Below, one piece after another: positions 15,583-29,663 of a DNA stretch of 64,000 nt. Position 1 is the stretch's first letter, and each line of letters starts with the position of its first letter. The position numbers and the translations under genes were made by a program. This DNA is from JANQOH01 sp965242575. GTDB taxonomy: Bacteria; Pseudomonadota; Alphaproteobacteria; UBA7887. The stretch is taken from assembly GCA_965242575.1 (NCBI GenBank), contig OZ251461.1, forward strand, positions 1,178,001 to 1,242,000, in the 5' to 3' direction. The notes below the pieces were generated by a model. That model did not search any database, was not told where the DNA came from, and saw nothing but the letters and a program-made list of their open reading frames with translations.

Positions 15583-16947
15583 ATGACGGAAGATCGGACC
15601 GCCGCCGAACGCCGCCCCCGCGTCGCGGTGATCGGCGGCGGGTTCTGCGGCCTCGCGGCGGCGTGGGAGCTGGGACGCCTGGGACTCCGCGCCACGGTGC
15701 TGGAGGCGGATTCCGAGGTCGGCGGCCTCGCCGGCAGCTTCGCCGTCGGCGGGGCCCGGCTCGAGAAGTTCCACCACCACTGGTTCGCCGGCGACGCCGA
15801 CATGATGCGGCTCATCGCCGAACTCGGCCTGTCGGGCCGGGTGGAGACGCGCGCGACCCGCACCGGGGCCTGGTTCGCCGGGGACTTCTTCGCGCTCTCG
15901 ACCCCGCTCGACCTGCTGCGCTTCCGGCCGCTGCCCTTCGCGGACCGCCTGCGGCTCGGGCTGCTGGCGCTGCGGGCGCGCCGCGCGCGCGATTGGCGCG
16001 CGCTGGAGGACCGGACCGCCGCCGATTGGCTCCGCGAACTCGGCGGCGAACGCGTCTGGCGCGTGGTGTGGGAGCCGCTGCTGCGCGGCAAGTTCGGCGA
16101 CCTGGCGGACGAAGTGGCGGCCGTATGGTTCTGGAGCAAGCTCAAGCTCCGGGGCGGCAGCCGCGGCAAGCGCGGCGAGGAGCGCCTGGCCTATTTCCGG
16201 GGCGGCTTCGCCGCGCTCGCCGACGCGCTGGCGGACGCGATCCGGGCGCAAGGCGGCGAGGTGCGGACGGACTTCCCCGTCGCGCGCCCGATCGTGGAGG
16301 CGGGCCGCGCGGCCGGAGTCGCCGGACCGGGCGGGACGGTCCGCGCCGACGCCGTCATCGCCACCCCCGCGCCGTCCGTGGTGGCCGACCTCGTCGCGGC
16401 GTGCGCGCCGCCGGGCTACGCGGCGTCGCTGCGGCGGATACGCTACCTCGCCGCCGTCTGCGTCGCGCTCGAGCTCGACCGTTCCCTTTCGGACTTCTAC
16501 TGGCTGAACGTCAACGACCCCGGTTTTCCCTTCGTCGGGGCCATCGAACACACGAATTTCGAACCCGCCTCGACCTATGGCGGGCGGCATGTCGTCTATC
16601 TGTCGCGCTACCTGCCAGCGGACGGCCCGGCTTGGCGCCAGCCCGACGGCGAGACGGTCGATTTCGCGTTCGCGCATCTGCGCCGGATGTTCCCGGACCT
16701 GGACCGCGGGCGCGTCCTCGCCGCCCATGTCTGGCGCGCACGCTGGGCGCAGCCGGTGGTGGAACGCGGCTACCGCGCGCTGATTCCGGAGGCGCGGGCG
16801 CCGCTGGACGGGTTGTGGCTGGCGAACATGGCGCAGATCTACCCCGAGGACCGGGGCACCAACTACGCCGTCGCCAAGGGCCGCGAGGTCGCCCGCCTGT
16901 GCGCCGCGTCCCTCGGCGTCAGGGGGCCGGACGCGGCGCCCGGTTGA
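15583..16947 (+). CDS. FAD-dependent amine-oxidase/protoporphyrinogen-oxidase-like protein
   Basis: 454 residues. The N-terminal dinucleotide-binding motif VAVIGGGFCGLAAAWELG ends in an acidic VLEAD, followed by the VGGLAGSF signature of NAD(P)/FAD oxidoreductases related to protoporphyrinogen oxidase and UDP-galactopyranose mutase. A C-terminal WLANMAQIYPEDRGTNYAVA segment closes the FAD site. Similar proteins often sit in polysaccharide loci, but here the neighbours do not settle the substrate. GGAGG precedes the ATG. It converges on the histidine phosphatase with a 29-base overlap. Confidence 0.8.
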   Translation: MTEDRTAAERRPRVAVIGGGFCGLAAAWELGRLGLRATVLEADSEVGGLAGSFAVGGARLEKFHHHWFAGDADMMRLIAELGLSGRVETRATRTGAWFAGDFFALSTPLDLLRFRPLPFADRLRLGLLALRARRARDWRALEDRTAADWLRELGGERVWRVVWEPLLRGKFGDLADEVAAVWFWSKLKLRGGSRGKRGEERLAYFRGGFAALADALADAIRAQGGEVRTDFPVARPIVEAGRAAGVAGPGGTVRADAVIATPAPSVVADLVAACAPPGYAASLRRIRYLAAVCVALELDRSLSDFYWLNVNDPGFPFVGAIEHTNFEPASTYGGRHVVYLSRYLPADGPAWRQPDGETVDFAFAHLRRMFPDLDRGRVLAAHVWRARWAQPVVERGYRALIPEARAPLDGLWLANMAQIYPEDRGTNYAVAKGREVARLCAASLGVRGPDAAPG

Positions 16948-17554
16948 CCCAATGGACCCGCCAGCCGGCGCCGGGTTCGGGGCTTTCGACGCGGTCGAGC
17001 CGGGTGATCGACAGGTTGGCGGTGACGAAGGCGAACGCGCCCTCCGCGCCGAGGCCCAGCGCATGCGCCGCGGCGGCGCGGATCGACCCGCCATGCGCCA
17101 CCGCCACGATGTCGCGCCCGCGGTGCTCGGCGGTCAGGCGCTCGATGGCGGGGACGACGCGCGCCATCAGGTCGAGATAGGACTCGCCGCCCGGCGGGCG
17201 GTGGTCCGGCGCGGTGAACCAGAACCGGTGCGCCGGCTTGCCGGGAATGTCGTCGACCTTGTCGTAGGGCGTTCCCTGCCAGGCGCCGAAATTCTGTTCG
17301 CCGAACGCGGCCTCGGCGCGGACGTCCTCCGTCTCCCCGCGCGCCGCGAGGATGGCGCCCGCGGTGTCGCGCGCGCGGCGCAGATGGCTCGCCACCCACA
17401 CCGCCCGGCGCGGCAGCGCTTTCGCGAGCCACGCGAACGCGGGCGCGTCGTCGAGGTCGCAGGGCGGGTCCGAGGCGCCGTACATGCGCCCCCGGTTCGC
17501 CGTCACCGGCGCATGCCGCACCCACCACCACCGCGTCGTCGTCTCGCGATTCAT
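16919..17554 (-). CDS. Histidine phosphatase family protein (phosphoglycerate-mutase-like)
   Basis: 212 residues. Catalytic motif WVRHAPVTANRGRMYG (RHA with the phospho-accepting His), an Arg in SHLRRARDT, an acidic EQNFGAWQG and the second His in AVAHGGSIRAA. Branch: small-molecule phosphatases such as CobC-like alpha-ribazole phosphatases. A cobalamin role is possible given the CobD- and CobN-like genes in the window, but it is not adjacent to them. Start ATG 17554; the upstream open frame is Arg-rich non-coding. Confidence 0.82.
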   Translation of the reverse strand: MNRETTTRWWWVRHAPVTANRGRMYGASDPPCDLDDAPAFAWLAKALPRRAVWVASHLRRARDTAGAILAARGETEDVRAEAAFGEQNFGAWQGTPYDKVDDIPGKPAHRFWFTAPDHRPPGGESYLDLMARVVPAIERLTAEHRGRDIVAVAHGGSIRAAAAHALGLGAEGAFAFVTANLSITRLDRVESPEPGAGWRVHWVNRAPRPAP

Positions 17555-17705
17555 CGCCCGCGCTCCCCGTCGCCGCGCGGGCGCCCCGCCGGGGCGCGAC
17601 CGTCGCAAAGCCGCGCTCGTCGCTCCGGCGGCACGTTACCACGCCCGGCGCTCCGAACCGGGACCGTCCGTTGACCGCGGCGCGCGGGCGGGGCAGGGTG
17701 GGGCC

Positions 17706-18437
17706 ATGCCGGAGCCGGCCGCAACGCCCCGACTCGCCGGGATCGATTGCTGGATTTTCGATCTCGACAACACCCTCTACCCCGTCGAGTCCGACCTGTT
17801 CGCGCAGATCGACGCGCGCATGGGCGCGTTCGTCGCGACGGCGCTCGGCCTCGACGCCGCCGGGGCGCGCCGGCTGCAAAAGGCCTATTTCCGCGATTAC
17901 GGGACCACCCTGCGCGGGCTGATGGCCAATGACGGCGTCGACCCGGCGGCGTATCTCGATTACGTCCACGACATCGACCACTCGGCGCTGGCCCCGGCGC
18001 CGGGGCTCGACGCCGCGCTGGCGGCGCTGCCGGGGCGCAAACTCGTGTTCACCAACGGCTCGGCGCGCCACGCCGGCAAGGTGCTGGAGCGCCTCGGCGT
18101 CGCCGACCGCTTCGACGCGGTGTTCGACATCGCCGCCGCCGGCTTCGTTCCCAAGCCCTTCGCCGAACCCTACGATCGCCTCGTCGCGGCGCACCGGGTG
18201 CGCGGGGCGAACGCCGCCTTCTTCGAGGACACCCTCGCCAACCTCGCCCCGGCGGCGGCGCGCGGCATGACCACCGTATGGCTGCGCAACGGGCGCGACG
18301 CCGCTCCGGCCCGGGGGGCGGCCGACCACGTCATCGACCGCCTCGCCCCCTGGCTCGCCGCGGTCGCCGGCGACATGCGCGCCGCCGGCCCCTCCCCGCG
18401 AAACACGTCCCCGCGAAGCAGGAGAACGAACGCATGA
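17706..18437 (+). CDS. HAD-family pyrimidine 5'-nucleotidase
   Basis: 243 residues. HAD motif I WIFDLDNTLYP (two catalytic Asp), motif II FTNGSARHAGKVLERLG, motif III Lys in FVPKPFAEPYD and motif IV FFEDTLANL. The TLYP signature marks the SDT1/pyrimidine 5'-nucleotidase branch, which dephosphorylates UMP/CMP. The stop overlaps the dapD start (ATGA), so the pair is co-translated, an arrangement common in alphaproteobacteria. The last 30 residues are low-complexity. Confidence 0.87.
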   Translation: MPEPAATPRLAGIDCWIFDLDNTLYPVESDLFAQIDARMGAFVATALGLDAAGARRLQKAYFRDYGTTLRGLMANDGVDPAAYLDYVHDIDHSALAPAPGLDAALAALPGRKLVFTNGSARHAGKVLERLGVADRFDAVFDIAAAGFVPKPFAEPYDRLVAAHRVRGANAAFFEDTLANLAPAAARGMTTVWLRNGRDAAPARGAADHVIDRLAPWLAAVAGDMRAAGPSPRNTSPRSRRTNA

Positions 18438-19273
18438 CCACCGCCGATTCGGGAGACCTCGCCGCCGCCGTCGAGGCGGCGTGGGAGGACCGCGAGGCCA
18501 TCGGCCCGGACACGAAGGGGCCGGCGCGCGAGGCGGTCGCCGCCGCGCTCGACGGGCTCGACTCCGGGCGCCTGCGCGTCGCCGAGAAGCGCGGCGGCGC
18601 GTGGCGCGTCAACGCATGGCTCAAGAAGGCGGTGCTGCTGTCCTTCCGCCTCAACGACATGACGGCGCGCGGCGGCGGCCCCGACGGCGGCGCGTGGTGG
18701 GACAAGGCGGACTCCAAATTCCGCGGCTGGGACGCGGAGCGCTTCCGCGCCGCCGGGTTCCGCGCCGTCCCGAACTGCGTCGTCCGCCGCTCCGCCTACA
18801 TCGCGCCGGGCGTCGTGCTGATGCCGAGTTTCGTCAATCTCGGCGCCTACGTCGATTCGGGAACCATGATCGACACCTGGGCTACGGTCGGCAGTTGCGC
18901 CCAGATCGGCCGCGACTGCCATATTTCCGGCGGCGCCGGGATCGGCGGCGTGCTGGAGCCGTTGCAGGCCAGCCCGGTGATCGTCGAGGACAATTGCTTC
19001 ATCGGCGCGCGTTCGGAGGTCGCCGAGGGCGTCGTCGTCGAGACCGGCGCGGTGCTGGCGATGGGCGTCTATATCGGCGCGTCGACCAAAATCGTCGACC
19101 GCGCCACCGGGAAGGTCGTGCGCGGCCGGGTGCCGGCGTATTCCGTGGTCGTCCCCGGCAGCCTGCCCGGAGACACGCCGGGCGCGCCGGCGCTCTATTG
19201 CGCCGTCGTCGTCAAGCGGGTGGACGCCGGCACCCGCGCGCGCACCTCGATCAACGACCTGCTGCGCGACTGA
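18434..19273 (+). CDS. dapD: 2,3,4,5-tetrahydropyridine-2,6-dicarboxylate N-succinyltransferase
   Basis: 279 residues. Uses succinyl-CoA to open and succinylate tetrahydrodipicolinate in lysine/meso-DAP synthesis. The left-handed beta-helix of hexapeptide repeats is clear from AYIAPGVVLMPSFVNLGAYV to the GGAGIGGVLEPLQA loop and EDNCFIGARSEV. The N-terminal helical domain contains LKKAVLLSFRLND, and the C-terminus has PGSLPGDTPGAPALYCAVVV. Full length. The start overlaps the HAD nucleotidase stop. It converges with gpsA (23-base overlap). Confidence 0.96.
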   Translation: MTTADSGDLAAAVEAAWEDREAIGPDTKGPAREAVAAALDGLDSGRLRVAEKRGGAWRVNAWLKKAVLLSFRLNDMTARGGGPDGGAWWDKADSKFRGWDAERFRAAGFRAVPNCVVRRSAYIAPGVVLMPSFVNLGAYVDSGTMIDTWATVGSCAQIGRDCHISGGAGIGGVLEPLQASPVIVEDNCFIGARSEVAEGVVVETGAVLAMGVYIGASTKIVDRATGKVVRGRVPAYSVVVPGSLPGDTPGAPALYCAVVVKRVDAGTRARTSINDLLRD

Positions 19274-20246
19274 GCGCCGCCTCCTCGGCGCCCGGCGGCC
19301 GCTCCAGCAGGCCGCGGATCGCCGCCGACAGGTCGGCGCCGCCGCGCAGCGCCGAGTCGACCGCGCGGACGATGGGCATGTCGACGCCGCGCCGCGCCGC
19401 CAGCGCGGCGATGGCGGCGGCGCTGGCGGCGCCCTCCACCGTCGCGCCCGCCTCCGCGCTTCGCCCGCCGCCGAGCGCCAGGCCGAACGCGTAGTTGCGC
19501 GATTTGACGCTCGCGCAGGTCAGGGCGAGGTCGCCGACCCCGGACAGCCCGGCCAGCGTGTCCGCCCGCCCGCCGAGCGCGGCGGCGAGGCGGCCCGCCT
19601 CGGCGAGGCCGCGGGCGATCAGCGCGGCGCGGGCGTTCTCGCCGAAGCCGCGCCCGGCGGCGATTCCGCAGGCGATGGCGACGACGTTCTTCACCGCGCC
19701 GCCCACCTGCGCGCCGATGACGTCGTCGGTCCGGTAGAGGCGGAAACTCCCGCCGCCGAGCAGCGCCGCCAGCCGCCGCCCCGCCGCCGCGTCGGCATGC
19801 GCCAGCACCGCCGCGGTCGGCTGGCCCGCCGCCGCCTCATCGGCGAAACTCGGGCCGGTCAGCACCGAGATTCCGGCTTCGGGCAGGCATTCGCCCACCA
19901 CCGCGCTCATCGGCGCGCCGGTCCCGCGCTCGAACCCCTTGCAGCAGACGACGATCTCGGCGCGCGCCGCCGGCGTCCGCGCCAGCGCGGCGCACACTTC
20001 GCGCGCCGCCTGCGCCGGGACCGCCAGCAGCGCGACCGGCGCGGCCGGCGCGAGGCGCGCGGTGGGGCGGATCCGCTCCGGCAGCGCGATCCCGGGCAGC
20101 CGCCGCGCGTTCTCGCGGTCGCGCCGCAGCGCCTCGGCGCGCGCGGCGCTCCGCGTCCACAGCTCCACTTCGTGGCCCCGGCGCGCGGCGAGCACGGCGA
20201 GCGCCGTCCCCCACGCCCCGGCGCCGAGCACGGCGATCGCGCTCAC
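19251..20246 (-). CDS. gpsA: Glycerol-3-phosphate dehydrogenase [NAD(P)+]
   Basis: 331 residues. Makes sn-glycerol 3-phosphate from DHAP for phospholipid synthesis. The Rossmann motif VLGAGAWGTALA is at the N-terminus, followed by VCCKGFERGTG, LTGPSFADEAAAGQPTA and the catalytic Lys region GGAVKNVVAIACGIAAGRGF, then SRNYAFGLALG. GTG 20246 overlaps the tsaD stop (GTGA), a common gene order. Full length. Confidence 0.96.
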   Translation of the reverse strand: MSAIAVLGAGAWGTALAVLAARRGHEVELWTRSAARAEALRRDRENARRLPGIALPERIRPTARLAPAAPVALLAVPAQAAREVCAALARTPAARAEIVVCCKGFERGTGAPMSAVVGECLPEAGISVLTGPSFADEAAAGQPTAAVLAHADAAAGRRLAALLGGGSFRLYRTDDVIGAQVGGAVKNVVAIACGIAAGRGFGENARAALIARGLAEAGRLAAALGGRADTLAGLSGVGDLALTCASVKSRNYAFGLALGGGRSAEAGATVEGAASAAAIAALAARRGVDMPIVRAVDSALRGGADLSAAIRGLLERPPGAEEAALSRAAGR

Positions 20247-21298
20247 GCCTTCGCGCCCGCGCCGGCGGCCGGCGGCGCGCCGGGGTCCAGCGGCCAGCGC
20301 GCCCGCGCCGGCGCGTCGAGCCCGTCGCGGAGGCCCGCCCGCAGCCGCTCGATCCCGGCCCACGCCACCATTGCGCCGTTATCGGTGCAGAGCTGCGGCG
20401 GCGGCGCGGCGAACGCCATGCCGAATTCGCCCGCGACCGCCTCCAGCCGCGCGCGCAGCGCCGCGTTCGCGGCGACCCCGCCGGCGGCGGCGAACCGCCC
20501 GCCGGGGCCGTGCTCGGCCTGGAACCGGATCATGGCGTTGCGCGCCCGGTCGGCGAGGACGTCGGCGACGGCGGCCTGGAATCCGGCGGCGATGTCGGCG
20601 CGATCCCGCTCATCCGAACCGCCCGGCGGCGTCTCCACGGCGCGCCGCGCCGCCGTCTTGAGGCCGGAGAACGAGAAGTCGCAGCCCGGCCGCCCCGCCA
20701 GCGGCCGCGGCAGCGCGAAGCGCTCCGGGTCGCCGCGGGCGGCGAGGCGTTCGATTTCCGGCCCGCCAGGGTAGCCGAGTCCGAGCAGCCGCGCCGCCTT
20801 GTCGAACGCCTCCCCCGCCGCGTCGTCGATGGTCGTTCCGTAGCGCCGGTAGCGGCCCACCCCGGCGACCGCCAGCAACTGGCAATGCCCGCCCGACGCG
20901 AGTAGGACGAGGAACGGGAAGGGCGCGCCGCCCGCCAGCCGCACGCTGAGCGCGTGCGCCTCCAGGTGGTTCACCGCCGCGAAGGGGAGTCCGCGCGCCA
21001 GCGCGACGGCCTTGCCGGTGACGAGCCCCACCATGACCCCGCCGATCAGCCCCGGCCCGGCGGTGGCGGCGACCCCGTCGAGGTCGCCGAACCCGGCCCC
21101 GGCGCGCCTCATCGCCAGCGCGATTACGGCGTCGAGCCGTTCGACGTGGCTGCGCGCCGCGATTTCCGGCACCACCCCGCCATAGGGCGCATGCGCCGCG
21201 AGCTGCGCATGCACGGCCTCGCCGCGAATGTTCCGCGCCGAATCGACGACGGCCGCAGCCGTCTCGTCGCAACTCGTCTCGATTCCGAGCGCCAGCAT
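20243..21298 (-). CDS. tsaD: tRNA N6-adenosine threonylcarbamoyltransferase TsaD
   Basis: 351 residues. Transfers the threonylcarbamoyl group to A37 of ANN-decoding tRNAs with TsaB/TsaE. Motifs: LGIETSCDETAAAVVD at the start, metal-binding HLEAHALSVRL (HxxxH), VLLASGGHCQL, DFSFSGLKTA and AAGGVAANAALR, LCTDNGAMVAWAG. Complete. It overlaps gpsA by four bases and follows the retropepsin-like gene by nine bases. Confidence 0.97.
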   Translation of the reverse strand: MLALGIETSCDETAAAVVDSARNIRGEAVHAQLAAHAPYGGVVPEIAARSHVERLDAVIALAMRRAGAGFGDLDGVAATAGPGLIGGVMVGLVTGKAVALARGLPFAAVNHLEAHALSVRLAGGAPFPFLVLLASGGHCQLLAVAGVGRYRRYGTTIDDAAGEAFDKAARLLGLGYPGGPEIERLAARGDPERFALPRPLAGRPGCDFSFSGLKTAARRAVETPPGGSDERDRADIAAGFQAAVADVLADRARNAMIRFQAEHGPGGRFAAAGGVAANAALRARLEAVAGEFGMAFAAPPPQLCTDNGAMVAWAGIERLRAGLRDGLDAPARARWPLDPGAPPAAGAGAKA

Positions 21299-21307
21299 CG
21301 CCGGCCG

Positions 21308-21751
21308 TCAAACAGTCCTTCGAAGAGAAACCTTCCCGGTCCCGCCTTCGTAGATCATGGTGTAATGCAGCAGGAAATTTCTGCCGATGAGGGCGCGATG
21401 GGGCTGGCCTCCGGCGCTCAAATGGACGCCGGCGAATGCTCCGGCAACTGCATGATCCAGATCCGGGACGTAAATCTGCGCAAGATGCATGTTGACTTCG
21501 CTCGCTCCATGAGCTCCCGACATATTTTGCCGGTCGACAATCGGTAGTTTCAATGTGGCGGCAAGATCGGAATCGATGCAGCTTTCCACCGCTCCGGTAT
21601 CCACCAGGGCGGGGAGCGGCGGCGGCGGGAGGTCGGACCGCCCGTCGGCGCCCGCCGCGAAATTCGGATCGAAACCGATTTTCACCCACAGCGTCGGCCC
21701 GAGCTGCGCCAACGCCGCCGCGTTGTCCAGCCCGCATTCAGCCGTCGGCAT
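21308..21751 (-). CDS. Retropepsin-like (clan AA) aspartic protease
   Basis: 147 residues. The active-site loop LPALVDTGAVESCID (Asp-Thr-Gly) and a C-terminal ALIGRNFLLHYTMIYEGGTG segment match single-domain clan AA aspartyl proteases that work as dimers. No signal peptide or membrane helix, so probably cytoplasmic. The start overlaps the DUF5678-like gene by 14 bases, which argues for translational coupling and a shared role; the pair could be a protease with its adaptor or regulator. Substrate unknown. Confidence 0.8.
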   Translation of the reverse strand: MPTAECGLDNAAALAQLGPTLWVKIGFDPNFAAGADGRSDLPPPPLPALVDTGAVESCIDSDLAATLKLPIVDRQNMSGAHGASEVNMHLAQIYVPDLDHAVAGAFAGVHLSAGGQPHRALIGRNFLLHYTMIYEGGTGKVSLRRTV

Positions 21752-21986
21752 GGGCCGACCGGTACTGGACGTAGGGAGGCAGGGTCAGCGGCCCCGCGCC
21801 GACCCTCCTGATAAGATACGGCCCGCGGCCGAAACGCCGGATCGCCGCGTCCGCAGCCGCCTCGAACGTCTCATAGGCGCCCACGAGTTTTTCATCGTGA
21901 AACACGACCCACTCGCCGAAATGTTCGAGCTCGAGATCGCTGCGCAAGGCCTCGTAGGCGGCGATCTGCTCCTTCAATCCCACCAT
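21738..21986 (-). CDS. DUF5678-like small protein
   Basis: 82 residues with FGEWVVFHDEKLVGAYETFE near the middle and a C-terminal GPYLIRRVGAGP strand, matching the short DUF5678 type. It has an N-terminal helix (LKEQIAAYEALRSDLE) and no signal. ATG 21986 is used because the extended upstream frame is Gly/Pro-rich non-coding. It heads a two-gene unit with the retropepsin-like gene. Confidence 0.7.
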   Translation of the reverse strand: MVGLKEQIAAYEALRSDLELEHFGEWVVFHDEKLVGAYETFEAAADAAIRRFGRGPYLIRRVGAGPLTLPPYVQYRSAHADG

Positions 21987-22048
21987 GATCGCGGTCTCTC
22001 CGAAGGCGCCGGACGGCGGCCATCGTAGCACACGGGCACCCCAAGCCC

Positions 22049-22162
22049 CTACAGGTCCACCTTCACGCGGGCCAACGCCTCCTCCCACTTCGTCTCCGGG
22101 TCACGGTCGAACAGGAAGTCCGCGTCGGCGGGGGCGAACGGAGCGCGCGCGGCGCGCGGCAT
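22049..22162 (-). CDS. Small ORF at the 3' end of the TCA operon
   Basis: 37 residues (MPRAARAPFAPADADFLFDR, then DPETKWEEALARVKVDL). A GGGGAG ribosome site lies six bases before the ATG, and it starts 14 bases after the lpdA stop. The composition looks like a folded helix rather than frame-shadow. No family recognised. Probably translated as the last gene of the operon. Confidence 0.45.
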   Translation of the reverse strand: MPRAARAPFAPADADFLFDRDPETKWEEALARVKVDL

Positions 22163-22176
22163 GGCGGACTCCCCGG

Positions 22177-23604
22177 CTACACGTGCAGCGTCTTGCCGAA
22201 GGCGGCGAGCGCCGATGCCTCCATCACCGCCTCGTTCAGCGTCGGGTGGGCGTGGCAGGTGCGCGCGACGTCCTCCGCCGAGCCGCCGAACTCCAACGCC
22301 AGCGCCGCCTCGGCGATCAACGACCCGGCGTCGGCGGCGAGGATGTGGACGCCGAGCAGGCGGTCGGTCCGCGCGTCGGACAGGACCTTGGCGAAGCCCT
22401 CCGCCCGCCCGACCGTCCTGGCGCGGCTGTTGGCGGAGAACGGGAACGCGCCCTTGCGGTATTCGATCCCTTCCGCCTTCAACTCCTCCTCGGTCTTGCC
22501 GACCCACGCCGCTTCGGGCTCGGTATAGACCACCGCCGGGATGGCGCCGTAGTTCACGCTCGGCCGCCCGCCGGCGAGTCCCTCCGCCAGCGCCAGCGCC
22601 TCCGCCGCCGCCTTGTGCGCCAGCATCGGCCCCGGAACGACGTCGCCGATGGCGTAAACCCCCTCGACATTGGTGCGGAGCCGGTCGTCGACGGCGATGA
22701 AGCCGCGTTCGTCCACCGCGACGCCGGCCTCCTCGAGGCCGAGTCCGCCGGTGAGCGGCCGCCGCCCAGCGGCCACCAGGGCGATGTCGACGGTCATGCG
22801 CTCCGCCGCGCCTTCGCCCGAAGCCGGCGCGAGCTCGAGCGCGACTCCCCCCGCGCCCGCCTCCGCCGCCGCGACCCGGGTTCCGAGGCGGAACGCGATC
22901 CCCTGGCGGGCGAGCAGGCGGCGAAGGCGGTCCGCCGCCTCCCCGTCCATGCCGGGCGCCAGGCGGTCGAGGAACTCGATGACCGTCACCTCGGCGCCGA
23001 GCCGCCGCCACACCGAACCCAGCTCCAGGCCGATGTAACCGCCGCCGACCACCGCCATCGCCTTCGGGACGCGGGAGAGCGCGAGCGCGCCGGTGGAGCT
23101 GACGATCCGCTCCTCGTCGATGGCGATTCCGGGCGGCGCGGCGGGCTCCGACCCCGTCGCCAGGACGATGGCCCGCGCGGCGATGCGGCGGCGGCCGCCA
23201 TCCGCGCCCGCCGCCTCCAGCGCCGGGCGGCCGCCGTCGCGGACGAGGCGCGCGCGCCCGGTTACGCGCTCCACCCCGTTCTTCTCGAACAGGCGGGCGA
23301 TCCCGGCGGTGAACTGGGCGACGACGCGATCCTTGCCCGCCATCATCGCGGCCAAGTCGAGCCGCGGCGCGTCGACGAGTATCCCATGGCGGGCGAAGTC
23401 GCGGCCCGCCTCGGCGTAGCGCGCCGACCAGTGCAGCAGCGTCTTGGAGGGGATGCAGCCGATATTGAGGCAGGTCCCGCCCAGCGTCTCGCGTTTCTCC
23501 ACGCACACCGCGCGCATGCCCGCCTGCGCGGCCGCTACGGCCGCGGCGTAGCCGCCGGGGCCGCCGCCGACGACGGCGACGTCGAAGGGCCGCTCTTCGG
23601 CCAC
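22177..23604 (-). CDS. lpdA: Dihydrolipoyl dehydrogenase (E3)
   Basis: 475 residues. FAD flavoprotein that reoxidises dihydrolipoyl groups of the 2-oxoglutarate dehydrogenase complex. FAD motif VAVVGGGPGGYAAAVAAA, redox disulfide GGTCLNIGCIPSKTLLH, NAD motif MAVVGGGYIGLELGSVW, GVYAIGDVVPGPMLAHKA and the C-terminal HAHPTLNEAVMEA with the catalytic His. GTG 23604 lies eight bases after the sucB stop. Last large gene of the operon. Confidence 0.95.
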   Translation of the reverse strand: MAEERPFDVAVVGGGPGGYAAAVAAAQAGMRAVCVEKRETLGGTCLNIGCIPSKTLLHWSARYAEAGRDFARHGILVDAPRLDLAAMMAGKDRVVAQFTAGIARLFEKNGVERVTGRARLVRDGGRPALEAAGADGGRRRIAARAIVLATGSEPAAPPGIAIDEERIVSSTGALALSRVPKAMAVVGGGYIGLELGSVWRRLGAEVTVIEFLDRLAPGMDGEAADRLRRLLARQGIAFRLGTRVAAAEAGAGGVALELAPASGEGAAERMTVDIALVAAGRRPLTGGLGLEEAGVAVDERGFIAVDDRLRTNVEGVYAIGDVVPGPMLAHKAAAEALALAEGLAGGRPSVNYGAIPAVVYTEPEAAWVGKTEEELKAEGIEYRKGAFPFSANSRARTVGRAEGFAKVLSDARTDRLLGVHILAADAGSLIAEAALALEFGGSAEDVARTCHAHPTLNEAVMEASALAAFGKTLHV

Positions 23605-23612
23605 GTCCGGGA

Positions 23613-24802
23613 TCAGACGTCGAGCATGAGGCGGCGCGGGTCCTCGACGCGCTCGCGGATGCGCGCGAGGAACGTCACCGCCTCGCGCCCGTCGACGATC
23701 CGGTGGTCGTAGGACAGCGCGAGATACATCATCGGCCGGACCTCCACCGCGTCGCCCACCGCGACGGGCCGCTTGTCGATCCGGTGCATGCCGAGGATCG
23801 CCGATTGCGGCGGGTTGAGGATCGGCGTCGACAGCAGCGATCCGTACACCCCGCCGTTGGAGATGGTGAAGGTCCCGCCGCGCATGTCCGCCGGCGCGAG
23901 TTCGCCGTCGCGGGCTCGGCGGCCGAAATCGCCGATCGCCCGCTCGATCTCGGCGAACCCCATGCGCTCGGCGCCGCGCAACACCGGGACCACCAGCCCG
24001 CGCGGAGTTCCCACCGCGACGCCGATGTCGCAATAGTCGCGATAGACGATGTCGCCGCCGTCGATCTCGGCGTTGAGCTCGGGCAGTTCGCGCAGCGCCG
24101 CCGCCGCCGCCTTGACGAAGAACGACATGAAGCCCAGCCGCGCGCCGTGCCGGGCCTCGAACGCCTCGCGGTATTCGGCGCGGACGCGCATGACCGCGCT
24201 CATGTCCACGTCGTTGAAGGTGGTGAGCATGGCGGCGGTGTTCTGCGCCTGCTTGAGGCGCGCGGCGACGGTCCGCCGCAGCCGCGACATGGGAACCCGG
24301 CGCTCGCCGCGCCCGCCGGCGGGCGCAGGCGCCGGCGCGGGCGCCGGGTCCGGACTCGCCGGCTCGGCCGCCGCCGGGGCGGCCTCCGCCGCGGCGCGGA
24401 GGACGTCGCCCTTGAGGATCCGCCCGCCCTTGCCGGTCCCCGCGATGCGCGCCGGGTCGAGCGCGTGTTCGGCGACCAGCCGGCGCACCGCCGGAGACAG
24501 CGCCGGCGCGGCCTCCGGTTCGGCCGCGGCGGCGCCCGGAGCCGGGGCCGCGGCCGGTACCTCCGCCGCGCCCTCCTCGATCCGCCCCACGACGTCGCCC
24601 ACGGCCGCGGCGCCGTCGGCCGGGACGAGGATTTCGCCGAGCACGCCGGCGGCCTCGGCGTAGATCTCCAGGTTCGCCTTGTCGGTCTCCAGTTCGAGGA
24701 GGACCTCGTCGCGCGCCACCGGGTCGCCGGGCGCCTTGAACCACCGCGCCACCGTGGCCTCCGCGACCGATTCCCCCAGGTCGGGGACGACGACGTCGAC
24801 CG

Positions 24803-24806
<4 letters not shown>
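23613..24806 (-). CDS. sucB: Dihydrolipoyllysine-residue succinyltransferase (E2o)
   Basis: 397 residues. Core of the 2-oxoglutarate dehydrogenase complex. An N-terminal lipoyl domain with LELETDKANLEIYAEAAG (lipoylated Lys), an Ala/Pro linker, an E3-binding domain (SPAVRRLVAEHALDPARIAG) and a catalytic domain ending in YDHRIVDGREAVTFL (His and Asp of the active site). The first codon is GTG 24806, overlapping the sucA stop by four bases. Complete. Confidence 0.95.
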
Positions 24807-27601
<2,795 letters not shown>

Positions 27602-27618
27602 CGTCCTCGCGCCGCGCC

Positions 27619-29659
<2,041 letters not shown>

Positions 29660-29663
<4 letters not shown>

